Source: Chamaea fasciata
Lineage: Eukaryota; Chordata; Aves; Passeriformes; Sylviidae
Assembly (NCBI GenBank): GCA_029207755.1
Contig: JARCOQ010000016.1
Coordinates: 5,752,501 to 5,816,500 of the forward strand
Reading direction: 5' to 3'
DNA length: 64,000 bases
Under the pieces are notes generated by a model. That model saw nothing but the letters and a program-made list of their open reading frames with translations, did not search any database and was not told where the DNA came from. Both the position numbers and the translations under genes were made by a program. Below are positions 22,711 through 33,784 of this stretch, one piece after another (positions within the stretch are counted from its first letter, which is position 1; every line of letters starts with the position of its first letter).

Positions 22711-22925
22711 GCTTTTGAGCAGGCACTGATACATTTATAAATGGCATGTGATAAGCTCTAAAAATGCCACTTTGAAATTGAACCCAGAGAAGTGTGAACC
22801 ATCTCAAACAAAAGTGATTCGCCTTGGTCACTTGACAAGTGCAGAAGGAATTTCTGGCGACAGGAAGAAAACGGAGGCAGCGCCAGCCTGCCAAGGGTCC
22901 CCAAAAGCTCCAGTGGAGAAGGAGC
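22711..22925 (+). pseudogene. Relic of a Ty3/gypsy-type reverse transcriptase
   Basis: In the frame starting at 22748 the translation carries LKLNPEKCE, then a Q-K-V stretch, then LGHLTSAEGIS and a KTEA motif. This order is diagnostic of the region after the YxDD-containing palm in Ty3/gypsy-like reverse transcriptases (typical form LNxxKCxF, VxFLGHxxSxxGI, DPxKxxA). In another frame just upstream (from about 22715) FEQALIHL matches the FEEHLxHL motif that normally precedes it, so there is a frameshift and stop codons between them. No protease, RNase H, integrase or LTR is recognisable nearby. The fragment is about 200 bases and non-functional. Confidence 0.6.
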
Positions 22926-22929
22926 CCTC

Positions 22930-24055
22930 CTGGCCCCCACTGTCTCTGCAGAGCCCTTGCTCCTGCTTTAGCTGTTTCCCTCACTGATGGGAAGGACAGC
23001 TCTGAGCAGGAAGAGCTCAGGATGCAGCAGCAGCGCCCAGGGTAAGACACAAATCTGTGCTCAGCTGTGCCAGGTATTGATCCCCACACTGGGCATTGCA
23101 CGGCCCTCGCTCATCACAGGGCAACAGATGAGAAGTGCCCTGCACACAAACTGTCAGAGGCACATGGATTGCAGCTTCCTTGTGAATTGGACAAAGTTTC
23201 AGCTCTGCTGCAGCTCTGGGTATTGCTGGTGTGGAGCACAGGCTGTGGCAGCCTGGAGAACCAGGGTTATAATGCACTCTGTGCACGGTGTCACCCTACT
23301 GGAAAGAGGCTCATCAGAACACGGCATGTCAGTTGTCACTTCACTGGGAACAGGTGAAACCCTATTATCAGTACACTGTCTACAGACTTCTGCTGCATCA
23401 GAAAACAGCTCGTCTGTGCTGTGTGTACTAAGATGTCACTGGTTTCTGCTGAACTGCACACAGGCTGTTCCAGCAGCTGCCTGATGAGTACAAAATGTGG
23501 GAGGAGCAGCCTGGAGCCATGCTGGGGCTCTGCTGGGAGCATCTGATGATGGGGGGGGACAGGCAGCAAAGGGTGGAAGGGAATGGGACAATTTCCTAAA
23601 GATCAGGATTTGGTTGCCTCTTTGGCGCCAGATTAGGTGGCTAAACCTGGACAAACTACATTTTGGAGGCTGAAGGTGGCCAGAGACACCCCAATGTGCT
23701 GCTTTGTGGGGTAGTGGTGATGCTACTGAGAGCAAGGTTTGACCCATCCCACGCAAGGAGAAACACAGTCTGATGTCTCAGACTGGCTGGACCATTGCTC
23801 CTGCTGACTCCACCAGCAGCAACTCAGTCTGGTGCTGGTACCAAATTCCTCACTTCAGGAGTAGCAGCCTGGAGTCTGAGGATGGCATCACTTCTTGCAG
23901 CTCAGTCCTCCTGAATTCTGCATCCCACCCTCTGCAGACGTTCTCCTTCCCTTCTCCTCCGCTTCTCCCCCAGCACCACTCAGCTAATTTCTCAAGTTGG
24001 ATACACTAATCCCATATTTCTCTGATAGTTACTTTCTCCAAAGCTGTCTTGGAAA
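22930..24055. other. Non-coding stretch downstream of the retroelement relic
   Basis: The frame at 22987-23484 (165 residues, Cys/Ser-rich) and its neighbours could be further decayed retroelement sequence, but I cannot align any conserved RNase H or integrase motif. No gene is supported. Confidence 0.45.
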
Positions 24056-24059
24056 CCCA

Positions 24060-24580
24060 GGTGCCAGCTCCCCCCCGCTTCTTCCCCCGACCAGGGAAAA
24101 GAGATGGCGAACGGCTTTCTCTTGATTGTGTCGATGGGAGATGATTTTCAAGGTGAAATTTCTAGTTCAGTTGAGTCACTTTCATTCAAGGCGATGAGCA
24201 AAATGTCACCCCCACACTGAACCACACTCAATGCGCTGTTCTCCTATTGCATTTAAATTTACTCCACTTTTCCTTTCTGACACCTGTTTAAATCAATATC
24301 TTCCTCTCCAGGTCGTGGGCAGAATGTGCCTGGTCTCTCCGCACAGCGCTTCTCAAATCCACTAAAATCAACACAATAATTGAAATATTTTCAAGCTGAT
24401 TACACCGCTGCCTGAGGCTAGGCTGGTTGCTAAGGGTAAGCTCCCTGGTTGCTAGGGGGAGTAAATCATCTTGCATTATTTGATTTTTGTTATAGATATG
24501 AAACCGCTACTCCCTCGATTAAATGTCTCTCAGTCTAACACCTATGGGACCTGGGGAAAGAGAAAAGAAAAGCAGCAACC
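24060..24580. promoter_or_regulatory. Candidate conserved element with paired RFX half-sites
   Basis: Dense, non-repetitive factor-like sequence includes CTTGATTGTGTCGATGG, CATTTAAATTTACTCC, ACACCTGTTTAAATCAATATC, AATAATTGAAATATTTTC and GTAAATCATCTTGCATTATTTG. It contains two RFX half-site-like motifs (24425-24435 and 24447-24456). No coding frame. This is one of the best enhancer-like textures in the window. Confidence 0.5.
24425..24456. promoter_or_regulatory. Two RFX-like half-sites, 22 bp apart
   Basis: GGTTGCTAAGG (24425) and GGTTGCTAGG (24447) are same-orientation copies of the RFX half-site form (reverse complement CCTAGCAACC), starting 22 bases, about two helical turns, apart. They are embedded in an enhancer-like block. 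Binding is inferred. Confidence 0.45.
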
Positions 24581-24650
24581 TTGACCCTGTCAAATAAATA
24601 TCTCTAACTTTTCCTGTCCTCCGGCTTCCAAACCAAACCTGTCTACTGAT

Positions 24651-24690
24651 TTTTTTATTTTTTTATTTTTTATTTTTTATTTTTTTTTCC
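24651..24690 (+). repeat. T-rich (T6-7A)n tract
   Basis: Runs of six to eight T separated by single A form a degenerate repeat of about 40 bases between two enhancer-like blocks. Confidence 0.9.
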
Positions 24691-24699
24691 TTAACCTGA

Positions 24700-25060
24700 C
24701 TTTAAATAACAAAGCTGTGGGGACAAGCTGATGAAGAGAGGAAGAACTGTCTGTTCCATTAGAGGACCTCTCAGCTTGGCTAAACACTCTCTATTTACTC
24801 CAAACACAGCATGATGGGGAGCTACAAGGATCTAATAGCCTTGAAGATGTAGAATTGCACCAATTACAGTTCCTATTCAGCCCACGGCTCATGAGACATC
24901 GGCTGAAATCACAGGGCCAAATCCTGCTTCTAGGTCTGCAGAGTGCAGATCTGGAGCATCTCTGTGGCAGAGAAGGATTTCTCCAATTTTTCTTTTTGTG
25001 GCTGCACAAGAATGGAATCCTGTTGGACACTGCTGAGGCGAGGTGTCCAGGAGCCTGAAT
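24700..25060. promoter_or_regulatory. Candidate conserved element
   Basis: Balanced composition with no repeats. The plus frame at 24855-25058 and the minus frame at 24791-25030 both stay open over the same stretch, which is typical of constrained non-coding DNA rather than of a specific exon. No domain is recognised. A short coding exon cannot be excluded. Confidence 0.3.
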
Positions 25061-25467
25061 GTGTGCTGGGCCCTTTGCTAGTGGAGCAGGAGCTCCTGAT
25101 GCATTATTAACAGGAAAGCAGTATGTGGGGCATATCCCTGTGCCTTGGACATTTTAAAGTGCCTCAGCTCCTCCTATGGTTTCATTATTCTCTTAGTACA
25201 ACCACTTCCTGAGGGTATTATCCCTGTAGGGTCCCTTCCAAAACCACTCAGAAATTAACCTGACCCAGAAAATCTTACACAAGCCAGAGGTACAAGAGCC
25301 TCTTCCGCCATTTGTGCTGGACGCAACCAGCAGCCAGGGTGTTTCTGAGGCACAAGGTTACAGAGGGGAGCTGACTTGGCATAAAGTCTTTTTCCATCCC
25401 TCAAACCTCCTGTTAATCCTCATAACTCCACTTGGCCTTTCCAGCACTGCCCCAAATCCTCCTTCTT

Positions 25468-25535
25468 AGGTAGAGAAAACTGAGGTACCAAAATCGGAGT
25501 GCTGCAATTTGCCTCAGGTTGTGCAACGAGTCCCA
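25468..25535 (+). mobile_element. MIR-like ancient SINE remnant
   Basis: The order GAGAAAACTGAGGTACCAAAATCGG, then GCAATTTGCCTCAGGTTGTGCAACGAGTC, parallels the MIR core (GAGGAAACTGAGGCACAGAGAGG, then GACTTGCCCAAGGTCACACAGCAAGT). Identification is by memory of the consensus. It is heavily diverged and cannot be active. Confidence 0.5.
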
Positions 25536-25539
25536 CCCA

Positions 25540-26190
25540 GACACCTTTCCCCCGCTCAGCTGCTGCAGCATTTCCTGGAGAGGACAGGCTGCAGAGCCCC
25601 AGCTCCTGCCCACTGCAGCAGGCCATGTCCTTCCCTTCTTGAACCTATTTCTCAAAGGGCAGCTGTAATCCACAATGGACAGGAAAAGCAGCAATGTAAA
25701 TATTGAAAACCCTTTCGTTACAATTATATGCAACAGCAATATCTCCTCTGCCATGTCACCTGATCCCTCAGCTGGAAACAAGGATGCAAATGCCATGAAG
25801 TAAGTGATGTCAAGAGCTTCAAAAGCTGTTGATGAAATAGGTGCAAAGAGAGGAACTCGCGGCAAACCCTGGCAGAGGAGAGGCTGGAGGTGAGCTGCAT
25901 CATTAGCACAAATGAGCCAGGCCAGGCTCAGCAAAGCCCAGCCCAGCCTGTGTTCAGCAGCACTTTCGACTCTGCTGCTCCCTCGGAGCTGTGCCAGTCA
26001 GTGGTGCTTTTTGGGGTTATTGGTCGACACGTGTGGAAACAGGCAGGGCACAGAGAAGTGGGGTCATCAGGAAAGCCTTGTGAGCCTGGAGGACACTCCT
26101 CTTCCAGCCTGGCTGGCTGTTCTGTCCTTGTTTCCCAAAGTTTGCAGGCAGGATCCCTCTGCGGGGCACCTGCACCTGTGCCACACATTT
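25540..26190. other. Non-coding stretch without recognised features
   Basis: The minus frame at 25413-25934 (173 residues) runs through the MIR-like remnant and has no recognisable domain, so it is not accepted. Short overlapping frames on both strands at 25890-26214 are shadows of one another. Confidence 0.55.
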
Positions 26191-26340
26191 AGCGGGAAGC
26201 GCCTGCAGCTTTAAGAGCATCACAATCTAAATGATTAATTGTTTAATATATTACAAGCTGGTTACCCCCCCTGGACGTGCCATGTAACAAATGGAGTCGG
26301 CGGAGATGTCACAGTTGCGAGCTCCTTGTTTGGTTTTTAG
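26190..26340. promoter_or_regulatory. Small candidate conserved element
   Basis: It contains CTTTAAGAGCATCACAATC, ATGATTAATTGTTTAATATATTAC and ACAAGCTGGTTACC-type cores with sharp GC-rich flanks. Judged by texture only. Confidence 0.35.
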
Positions 26341-26579
26341 CCAGCCAGTGCCGGTGGTCTGAGCTCACAACCACAGCCAGGGCTGCCACCACCTCCTCCA
26401 GCAGCCGCCTCGCCGGCCCTGGGCTTGGTGTGAGGCTGGAAGTGCTGCTGAAGGATGGGAGCCAAGCTGCCCTTCAAACACAGGTGTGTGACAGGGGTCA
26501 GGGCAGATGCTGAACTCATGCTGTTACTTATTTTTATCAAAGTGTGGAGGCTTGAAGGAAAGCCCAAAGTATTTAACTG

Positions 26580-26760
26580 AGTGGAATGCTGCACTAACTT
26601 ACTGTATCTAACTTACTTAAAATCCATATTAAGTACAATTTCTATTTCAATATTGTACAGGTCATGCTTTATGTTAAAGTTCCACTTATAAATAGTTCAT
26701 AAAGATTAATAGATGTTTTCATCAATAACTAATCAATAGTTTAGTGACAGGAAAGCCCAG
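26580..26760. promoter_or_regulatory. Candidate conserved element or ancient repeat, AT-rich
   Basis: The sequence has locally repeated and partly palindromic texture (ACTAACTTACTGTATC/TAACTTACTTAAAATCC; TTCATAAAGATTAATAGATG and CATCAATAACTAATCAATAG). It may be an old interspersed repeat that I cannot name. No coding frame. Confidence 0.35.
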
Positions 26761-27099
26761 CAGTGGGGATTGCCCCAAGCGTTGTGGGCATTTTGCTGTG
26801 GTTTGGTGATGTTTGACCCTTGTTCTGGACTGGGACCAGCACAGTTGACAGTGGTGGGATGCAGCACCTCCATCACTAGTGGTAGGTACCCTGTGGTCAT
26901 GGAGGAGCTGGCCTGGGCTCTGAGTAACCCACACTGTAACCAGGGGGGCTCACTGGGGAAGACAGCCCCAATTCTGACCCCCTAAACTCCCAAGAGGGCT
27001 GTGGTACAGGGTCCAGCAACCCTGTGGGTCTGTGGGGCCAAGTGGTCCTTCCTGAGCATCTCACCTCCTGCTGGAATTTCTGGGAGCAATCTGTACTTG

Positions 27100-27840
27100 T
27101 ACATGAGGAATATATTTTGTTGAAACATAATTGTGATTTTTTAAAAGATTCTTCTGAGGCACAGTTCTGTATTTTTAAAATGCATCTTTTTATCATACAC
27201 TGTAATATTTGTGTCCACATGGGCACTAGAAAGAAAACATAATTATCTCTTAAAAGAATACAGTCAATTTAAGGAAGAAAAATATTAATGTTATATAAAT
27301 TGATTGGTCAGAGGTTTCCAAAGCAGAGAGGTAGATGCCCATTCCCCCCATTATCTGGAGGAGCTGGGTGTCTAATGCTCTATGAGTCAAACTTCTTACA
27401 TAGAGCTTCCAGAACAGACCCTGTAATTGAATATTAAGCAACTTTTTCATGAGTTCTTCCTTCTGTACCACGATCATGGTAATTCAATTGGCACTGCTCA
27501 GGTGACAAAACAAGCACTCGGCAACTTGACCGCTGTGGAAACCAAGCAAAGCCATTTAGCAACGCCCAGAGCCAATGCTTTTGCCTCCAAAACCTCCTCT
27601 GCACGTGAATCTTTGAAGAACTTTTCCATTTTTAATGGCCAGAAATGTCTGCCTGCTAAACTTTAACTACAAGTATACCCAAAGCCCGTCTGTCTAGCAG
27701 CAGGTGGGCTAGCGAGAGTCACAGTCCTGCTGGGATACAGCCAGCTGTTCCCAGGAATGAATCTCAAGTAAATTAACAAACACCACACAAACCTGTCAAT
27801 TGAATCATTCTTGATTACTGTAAATGCGGGGCTACCCATT
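27100..27840. promoter_or_regulatory. Candidate conserved block (best part 27420-27840)
   Basis: AT-rich 27100-27300 is followed by a more complex block. From 27420 the sequence is non-repetitive with many discrete cores (CATGGTAATTCAATTGG, CATTTAGCAACGCC, AATTAACAAAC, GTCAATTGAATCATTCTTGATTAC). The plus frame at 27427-27666 (79 residues) is open through it but has no recognisable domain. Confidence 0.4.
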
Positions 27841-27849
27841 AAGGAGCTT

Positions 27850-30770
27850 CTCCCTCCCTGCAGGGGGAGTTTCTTTATGCCCTGAGTGTGTAACTGGGGT
27901 GGTGACACCCCACCCCCTGGACAGAGGGTCCCTTAGGATCCATGGGGGAAGTTCACTCAGTCCAATGAGTTTGAAGTGGTGGAGGTGTCGAAGATGGTTT
28001 CCTCACATCTCTGAAGGTTCTGTGGGCTTCCAACGAGTCATTTGGGTGTAGTCAAAGCTTCTTGTGTCCAGGCACATCTCCCTCTTTTTCCATTTGGAGG
28101 TTTTTCCTGGGCAACAGCATGGCCACTGAGTGGAACAAAATCCAGGACATCCTCACATGCACCAGCAATTTCCCACTTGGCAGGAGTACACTGTGGGGAG
28201 AACATCACCTTTGTGGAGATGAGAGAGCTGCAAACACATTGCATTGAAGGCAGGGGAGCTCCTGGTACCAGATAAGAGCAGTTTACAGAGGCCTGTGGAC
28301 ATCATATAATAATCAGGGCACTGGGTGAGAAGCAGAAGGTCTTGGCTCAACATCTGTCTGTCCCGTGTTTGGTTTTCTACTTGAGTTTTGATGGTGTGTT
28401 CAAGCCTACTGTGTGAAATTATGGACCTCCTCTCGAGGGTGGATGGCAGCCAAATCCCTGACTGCTGGCAAAGCCATGGCAAAATTCAGCTGAGGTTGTC
28501 TGCCTGCCCTGCCTGTGGGTCAGTGGTGCTCTGGAGGGAGGGTGTGGGAGAGCTGCAGGTGACCAAGCTGCCTGAGCACCAAAGAAACAGGGGTTCAAGG
28601 GCAAATTGAGTGACAGTGGTAGTGGAGAAGCACAGAGAGGAGAGACATGAAAGGGCCAGAAGCTGCTGATTTGTGCCAATAACAGTGACTCTGAAACAAC
28701 AGAAGGGAAGACAAAAATGCATTTAAGGAGGGAGAAAATGGACTGTCAAGAGATAACAGGCAGAGCGAAGAGAATATGTGATCTAAGAAAATGTAGAGGG
28801 GACGCAGCAGGGAGAGAAGGGAATTGCTGTGAGGTGCTTGAGGACAGAGAATGCAGGGGGCACCAAAAAGACTGATCTAAACCCAGACCAAGAGCAAGGT
28901 CTTACTGTCACCTTCCCATGGTCAAGTGATGGTCTGGCCAGCAGCCAGTGCTCCCTTTGTGAGCTGTATGAAATGCATCCCCTTGCCTGCAGCCCCTGGC
29001 GTGAGCCGGGGGCAGAAGCTTGGGCCTGTGGAGAGAGGTACTGGATGTCTGTGTAAGACATCACTCCCGTGCAGCCCTCAAACTGCATGGCCTCAAATAA
29101 ATGGCCTTAAACTGTTTAATGCCTTAGTTTAATGGTGTTTGCTCCATGTCCCTGTTTGTTCTTGTAGTTGGTGATGGAAGAGACAAGGAGTAGTGCAGTA
29201 TTGCCTTGATCCCATGCAGCAGAGCACATTTGGATAAAGCAAGGTCCTTCCAATGGAGAAAACATCCTGTTCCATGCACACTACAGATGCCTGGGCACAG
29301 TGGGGAGCCCATGCAGGGTTGAGGGCCACCCCTTGCCTGCCCTCTGTGGGACCAGTTTTGCAGGATGGTTTTTGTTCCACGGGTGGCAAAGGGTGAAGGT
29401 GGGACATGCTTGTGATATGTGCAAAGTTCTTGGTGCCTGTCCCCAGACAGTCTCCAGGCCTGATGCTTTTCTGGGTCTCTGTAGGGAATTTTGGTGATGG
29501 TGGTGGTTCGTTCAGCTTCGGGCAGCCTGGGAATATGAACTCATCACATCCTTAAATGACATCTGAACCTCAATTTAATTCTATGCAAGTCAGCAGAGAC
29601 AGAGAGAATAGGGTCTGAACCACACTGAGGCCAAGGGCTCCCAACCAGAGCAGCCCCACTGAGTTCAGGGAGAGCAGAATTCATCCCAGGCTGGAGGATT
29701 TTGCTCATGAGGATGTGTGGGAGAGGGAGTGTGGCCATAACCTCATCAGTGGCAAACCTCTGTCAATGTGGATATTCGCAGTGTGTTTCCCCAGCTGCAT
29801 CAGTGTATGTGTTTGTGTATACAGACTCAATTTATGTCATTTTGTAAGCAGGTAAGCATTCATGCCAGCCTCCATGCAGTTTTATGAGAAGCGTGCTTAC
29901 ACGTTGGGATAGATTTAATAAGAGCACACGTGTGTGTGTATTTATATTTAGACAGGCTCATGGGAAAGGCTTAGCGCACATGGAACAGCATGGGGATGTC
30001 CTGGCTGAGGAGGGTTTCTGGAGGCTTCTGGATGGCAACTGGGTCTGCTCCTGCCCATGCGTGTGACATTCCTGACCCTGTGTCCCAGCCTGCTTGAGTG
30101 GCTGATGATGGTCTCATACATGGAGGGGGAGGATTTGTGTGTGTGGTTTTGGCACTGGCAGTGAGGCATGTGCATGTGCCATTTCATTTTGGTGGCTGTC
30201 TTGGGAAGTTGTATTTGCAAGATTTCCAAAGGGCAGATACAGAAGGGTGATGCTCATGGACCCATAACAGCATCCCTTCATGTCCTGCAAAATTCAGTAC
30301 AGCATGGACAATGTGGCCCAAAGTGCACAGCTGAGTGTCTATTACTGATCCATACAGCGCCAACACGTGTGTGATTTTTGTGCCATTTCTGACTTGTTCC
30401 TGCTGCATGCAGCACGTCCGAGGCGCAGGGTGCTGCCCCGCACATTCCAGTGTAACTAATAACCCGGGGCACTTCCCAGCACATCCCACTGTGGCTGAGG
30501 CGCAACACACGGAGTAAAGCCAAACTCCATCTCACCGAGAGGGTACCCACAGTCAGTCTGATGTGCGTCAAGGCCCGTTTGTGGCTGGAGACAGCAGAGT
30601 CTGTTTAACGTTGCACGTGGTTTCACACCGTCACCTTGCAAGCAGGTGTGTTGCACTCACAGACACGCATTCCCGGGTTCTGTCTATCTGTATTTGAAAT
30701 ACCTGTGCTCACCTCAGGGCTTTCTGCACACGGTGGCCCAGCGGGGTTGCAAATGGGGTCTGGCTCGGTG
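27850..30770. other. Non-coding stretch without recognised features
   Basis: About 2.9 kb of mixed composition. An AATAAA at 29096-29101 follows moderately GC-rich sequence but no transcript body is recognisable. GT-rich short runs occur at 29795-29830 and 29925-29945. Many paired short frames occur on both strands without domains. Confidence 0.5.
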
Positions 30771-30779
30771 TGAGCGTTG

Positions 30780-31090
30780 CAGGTGGGCTGCTTTGGGGGC
30801 AGAGGTCTCAGCCCGCACTGCGCATCTGCCGGGGACACACGAGTCGCACCCCCGCGGCCGAGCCCCGCCACCCTCTCGCTTGGACACCGCCCTGACTTTT
30901 GTCCTGACGTTTGACATCTGTGACTTTTAAGGCGACACATCGCCAGCACGGAGCCCTGCTCGGCCCCGCCACCCCGGGCTGCCATCCAGCAGCATCTGCC
31001 AGCCCCGGCCGTGTCACCAGCGCAGCCACCGCCGCTGGCAGCCCCATCCCGCCGGCTCCCCGCCGCCCGCCGCTCCTCCGTGCTGGCGGG
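30780..31090. promoter_or_regulatory. CpG-rich patch
   Basis: CpG density rises sharply (30800-30870 and 30930-31085). It directly abuts an enhancer-like block at 31090. It could be an orphan CpG island or an alternative promoter. No exon can be supported. Confidence 0.45.
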
Positions 31091-31430
31091 CAGTGAGTGG
31101 GATCAATAAGACACCTCCGACTCCTCTATTTACAAACTAGCTGCCTTCAGCAGCCAGGCTGTTTAAGCACTTCATTCCCATTCAGGAGGGCCATCTGCTG
31201 CCTTTTGCTGTAAGTCTCTCTGAAAACCTCAGCCTTGACAAGCTCGAGATATGTCAGCGCAGTTATCAGCGGAAAGCAACATCTGCCGTGCCTGACACCC
31301 ACTATTGTAGGCCATTTAATCTGTCCCCCTCCTCCCTTTAACTGCAGACAACAGCTCCCTATATTATATTTTCCCACTCAATTAGCACTATCATCCTGCT
31401 GAAATAGAGGCCAATTTACCTTTAATGACA
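31090..31430. promoter_or_regulatory. Candidate conserved element
   Basis: Non-repetitive sequence of balanced composition holds many discrete cores (GGGATCAATAAGACACC, GATATGTCAGCGCAGTTATCAGC, GGCCATTTAATCTGTCC, CAATTAGCACTATC, TTTACCTTTAATGACATCATTG). CpGs are retained in low-GC context. It is among the strongest candidates for deep conservation, on texture alone. Confidence 0.5.
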
Positions 31431-31594
31431 TCATTGTTAGGAGAGTGGCAGCCCTGGCCGGTGGCTGGCGGGAGGCAGCGCGTCTCCGCGGCTCGCGGGC
31501 AGCCTATCCGCGCTGCCTTCACCCCGACCGCAGACATTGTTTCCGACAGTTCGCAGAGGCAGTGTGGCGGAAAATTGAGTCCAGATTCATTAGG

Positions 31595-31692
31595 TTTTTT
31601 TTTTCCTTCTTCTTCTTTTTTTTTTTTTTTTTCCTCCCTGCTCCCCCTCCCCACCTTTTTTTCTTTTTTTTTCTTTTTTTTCTTTTTTTTCC
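31595..31692 (+). repeat. Polypyrimidine tract, about 98 bases
   Basis: Almost pure T/C, including T17 and several T8-9 runs joined by C, interrupts an otherwise enhancer-like region. Together with its flanks it generates the Phe-rich plus frames (31425-32006, 31445-31717) and Lys-rich minus frames (31391-31870), which are artefacts. It is a potential triplex-forming sequence. Confidence 0.93.
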
Positions 31693-31970
31693 GCCGTGCA
31701 CTGCTCAAGTCAGTTAAATTGATACATTTCCTAACAAAATTGAAGTGCTTTGTGCTGCCAGCGGAAAGCCTGGTGACCCTGCGCGGCCCACCGAGCAGCC
31801 AAAACGAGTTGATGGATCCATTAGGCCGCGCAGAATGCCTTCCCCCTCTGCCTCCGCTCCTGAGTGACACTGTAAATCTGAACCAATTTCAGTCCCTAAT
31901 CATCATTACAAACCCCTCCACTGTTCATTTATTACTCTACAATTCTAATACAGCACACGACTGGGTCAGC
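31693..31970. promoter_or_regulatory. Candidate conserved element
   Basis: It continues the texture of 31090-31430 on the far side of the polypyrimidine tract: AGTTAAATTGATACATTTCC, CCATTAGGCCGCGCAGAATG, CAATTTCAGTCCCTAATCATCATTAC, and TCATTTATTACTCTAC. The two parts may be one element split by an expanded tract. Confidence 0.45.
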
Positions 31971-31974
31971 GCAT

Positions 31975-33330
31975 GGGGATCTGGAAGGCTGTGGAGACAG
32001 GCTTAAAGAGACCATAATCCTTCCCAGGTTTTATCAGCGAAACAAACCTGATTTGGCCCTCCCTGGTCCCCACATGCTGCCCTCTGCCTCTGGTCCAGCA
32101 ATCAGATGATGTTTGCCTGTCCCAGTGACGGGAGCACAGGCTCCGGAGTGGGAAAGCTGGGCAGCAGAGGGGAAGCACGCATAGGAAGGGTGCAGGAACC
32201 ACAGCGTTCCACGTGAACCCCACAAGGGATAGGGCGCTGCTGGAAGGCTGGCACAGTGCACTGACCCCTTGGTTTTAGGATGGACAAGTGTCCAAAGGGT
32301 GCTGCAACCCTGCAGCCATGCAAAATGGCTGTGCAAAGAGGGCATTTGGGTCGATGAGGAGCTGGCACGTGCCTGAGAAGGACCATGAATGTTGAGAATG
32401 TTGAGAACTGTGGGTTTATTGATGTTCTCCATCAGTTGGATTAAATAAAGGAAATCTTTTTGGAGTTGGAAAGCCTCAATGGATGCAGAGATGACTTCTC
32501 CGGGTGGAGGTTGGTAGAGAGGCTGGTGGGACCCTGGTGAGGCCAGCTCACAGGTGCTTCCACCTGGCCATTCCTCTCCAAGAGGTGCTATCCCACTCAT
32601 GCCAGCTTGGCAAAACCTTGCCCAGGCTGCTGGCTTCCAGCATGAGGAGTAGGATGCAGGGACAGGCTGCTCCTGTTTGGGAGAGGGGCTGGAAGAGCAA
32701 GGTAAAAGGGGGGAGCAGGGTGGAGACACCAAGAGTCCAAAGTTTAATCAGAGGTTGAGCAGGAGGGTAAACAACTAACAAGCTTGTGGCTAAAATGTCT
32801 GTTTTCTTCCCACATGGGCTTTACTTGGCAGGGGGATTTTATGGAGGGTTGTCCTTATTTGATGAGAGAAGGGGGCAAGAAAGGTGATCTTAAAAAGGAC
32901 TGATGGTCAAACACCTCTTTGCAATTTGCTCCTTCAGTGAAACTCTGGGTAGCATGTCTGCACCTCATGTGAAAGACTGGCGCCTTTTCTGGGATGCCAA
33001 AACCCGGGTTCACGACCACGGATCTGCCTGGATGATCAGGAGGATGTCAGCCTCCTGAAAGTGTCAGTTTTTCTGCCCGTGACTACAAAAGTGGGCCTTT
33101 TTCTACAGCTCATGTGCCAGACATGTGTTTTTGCTTCCTGCTACAGGGTCCCAGGCTCGAGGTCAGCCTTGTCTGGCAGGGAGATGTGACAGCTGCCAAA
33201 CTGCGCCAGGGCCAACCAGCAACCCTTGTCAGCCCCGGCCTCAGCTGCCTCTCACACTCACTGCAAAACTTCCCAAAGTTTTCTCTGCCTGTTAGTCCTC
33301 ATTAACAGAAGTTGTTGTAAAAATGAAACA
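31975..33330. other. Non-coding stretch without recognised features
   Basis: Mixed composition. The minus frame at 32034-32732 (232 residues) has no domain and overlaps other frames. A 10-base direct duplication (AATGTTGAGA) occurs at about 32388-32408. Nothing else is supported. Confidence 0.55.
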
Positions 33331-33335
33331 GCATT

Positions 33336-33367
33336 AAAAAAAAAAAAAAAAATTATATATATATATT
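33336..33367 (+). repeat. A17 run followed by a TA dinucleotide tract
   Basis: Seventeen A are followed by about seven TA units. It could be a decayed poly-A tail of a plus-strand retrocopy, but the preceding sequence is not recognisable as one. Confidence 0.9.
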
Positions 33368-33784
33368 TGAAAGAGCAGCCCTGAGGCCAAGGGAGGTTGA
33401 TTGTGGGTTTTGCAGTGGGGATTTGGCCAGGATGAACAACTCTTTGCTTCAAAAATAGTCTTGGTGATCTCTATCTCTTGTCTTAGCCCCAAATCAGCCC
33501 TGGGGCAGGATGACCTAATTTCCAAGGCAGAGAAGAGACCAGCACCTCAACAATGATGGCACCACTCCCTATAGACATATTTTTTTAGGAAGGTCCCTGT
33601 TTGGGTCCTTTCAGGTCAATCTGCAGTTGAACTGCCCTGTCCCCATCTCCCCATATCCCATATTTCTGTGGAGCTGAGCCAAGGCTGGCCCTGTGATGCA
33701 GCTCCTGTACCTCAGAGTGCTGCTGGCCCTTGGTGTCTCCTCCCTGTTTACAGCCCAGCTGATGCTTTTCAGTCTGCACTGTTG

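Noticed and set aside
23040..23485. Continuation of the gypsy relic into RNase H or integrase
   Set aside because: No catalytic or zinc-finger motif could be aligned in any frame.
29000..29110. Possible transcript end with AATAAA at 29096
   Set aside because: A single AATAAA hexamer with no transcript body or downstream GU-rich element is not enough.
31391..31870. Lys-rich minus-strand frame
   Set aside because: It is the translation of the polypyrimidine tract and its flanks.
32034..32732. 232-residue minus-strand frame
   Set aside because: No recognisable domain and multiple overlapping frames on both strands.
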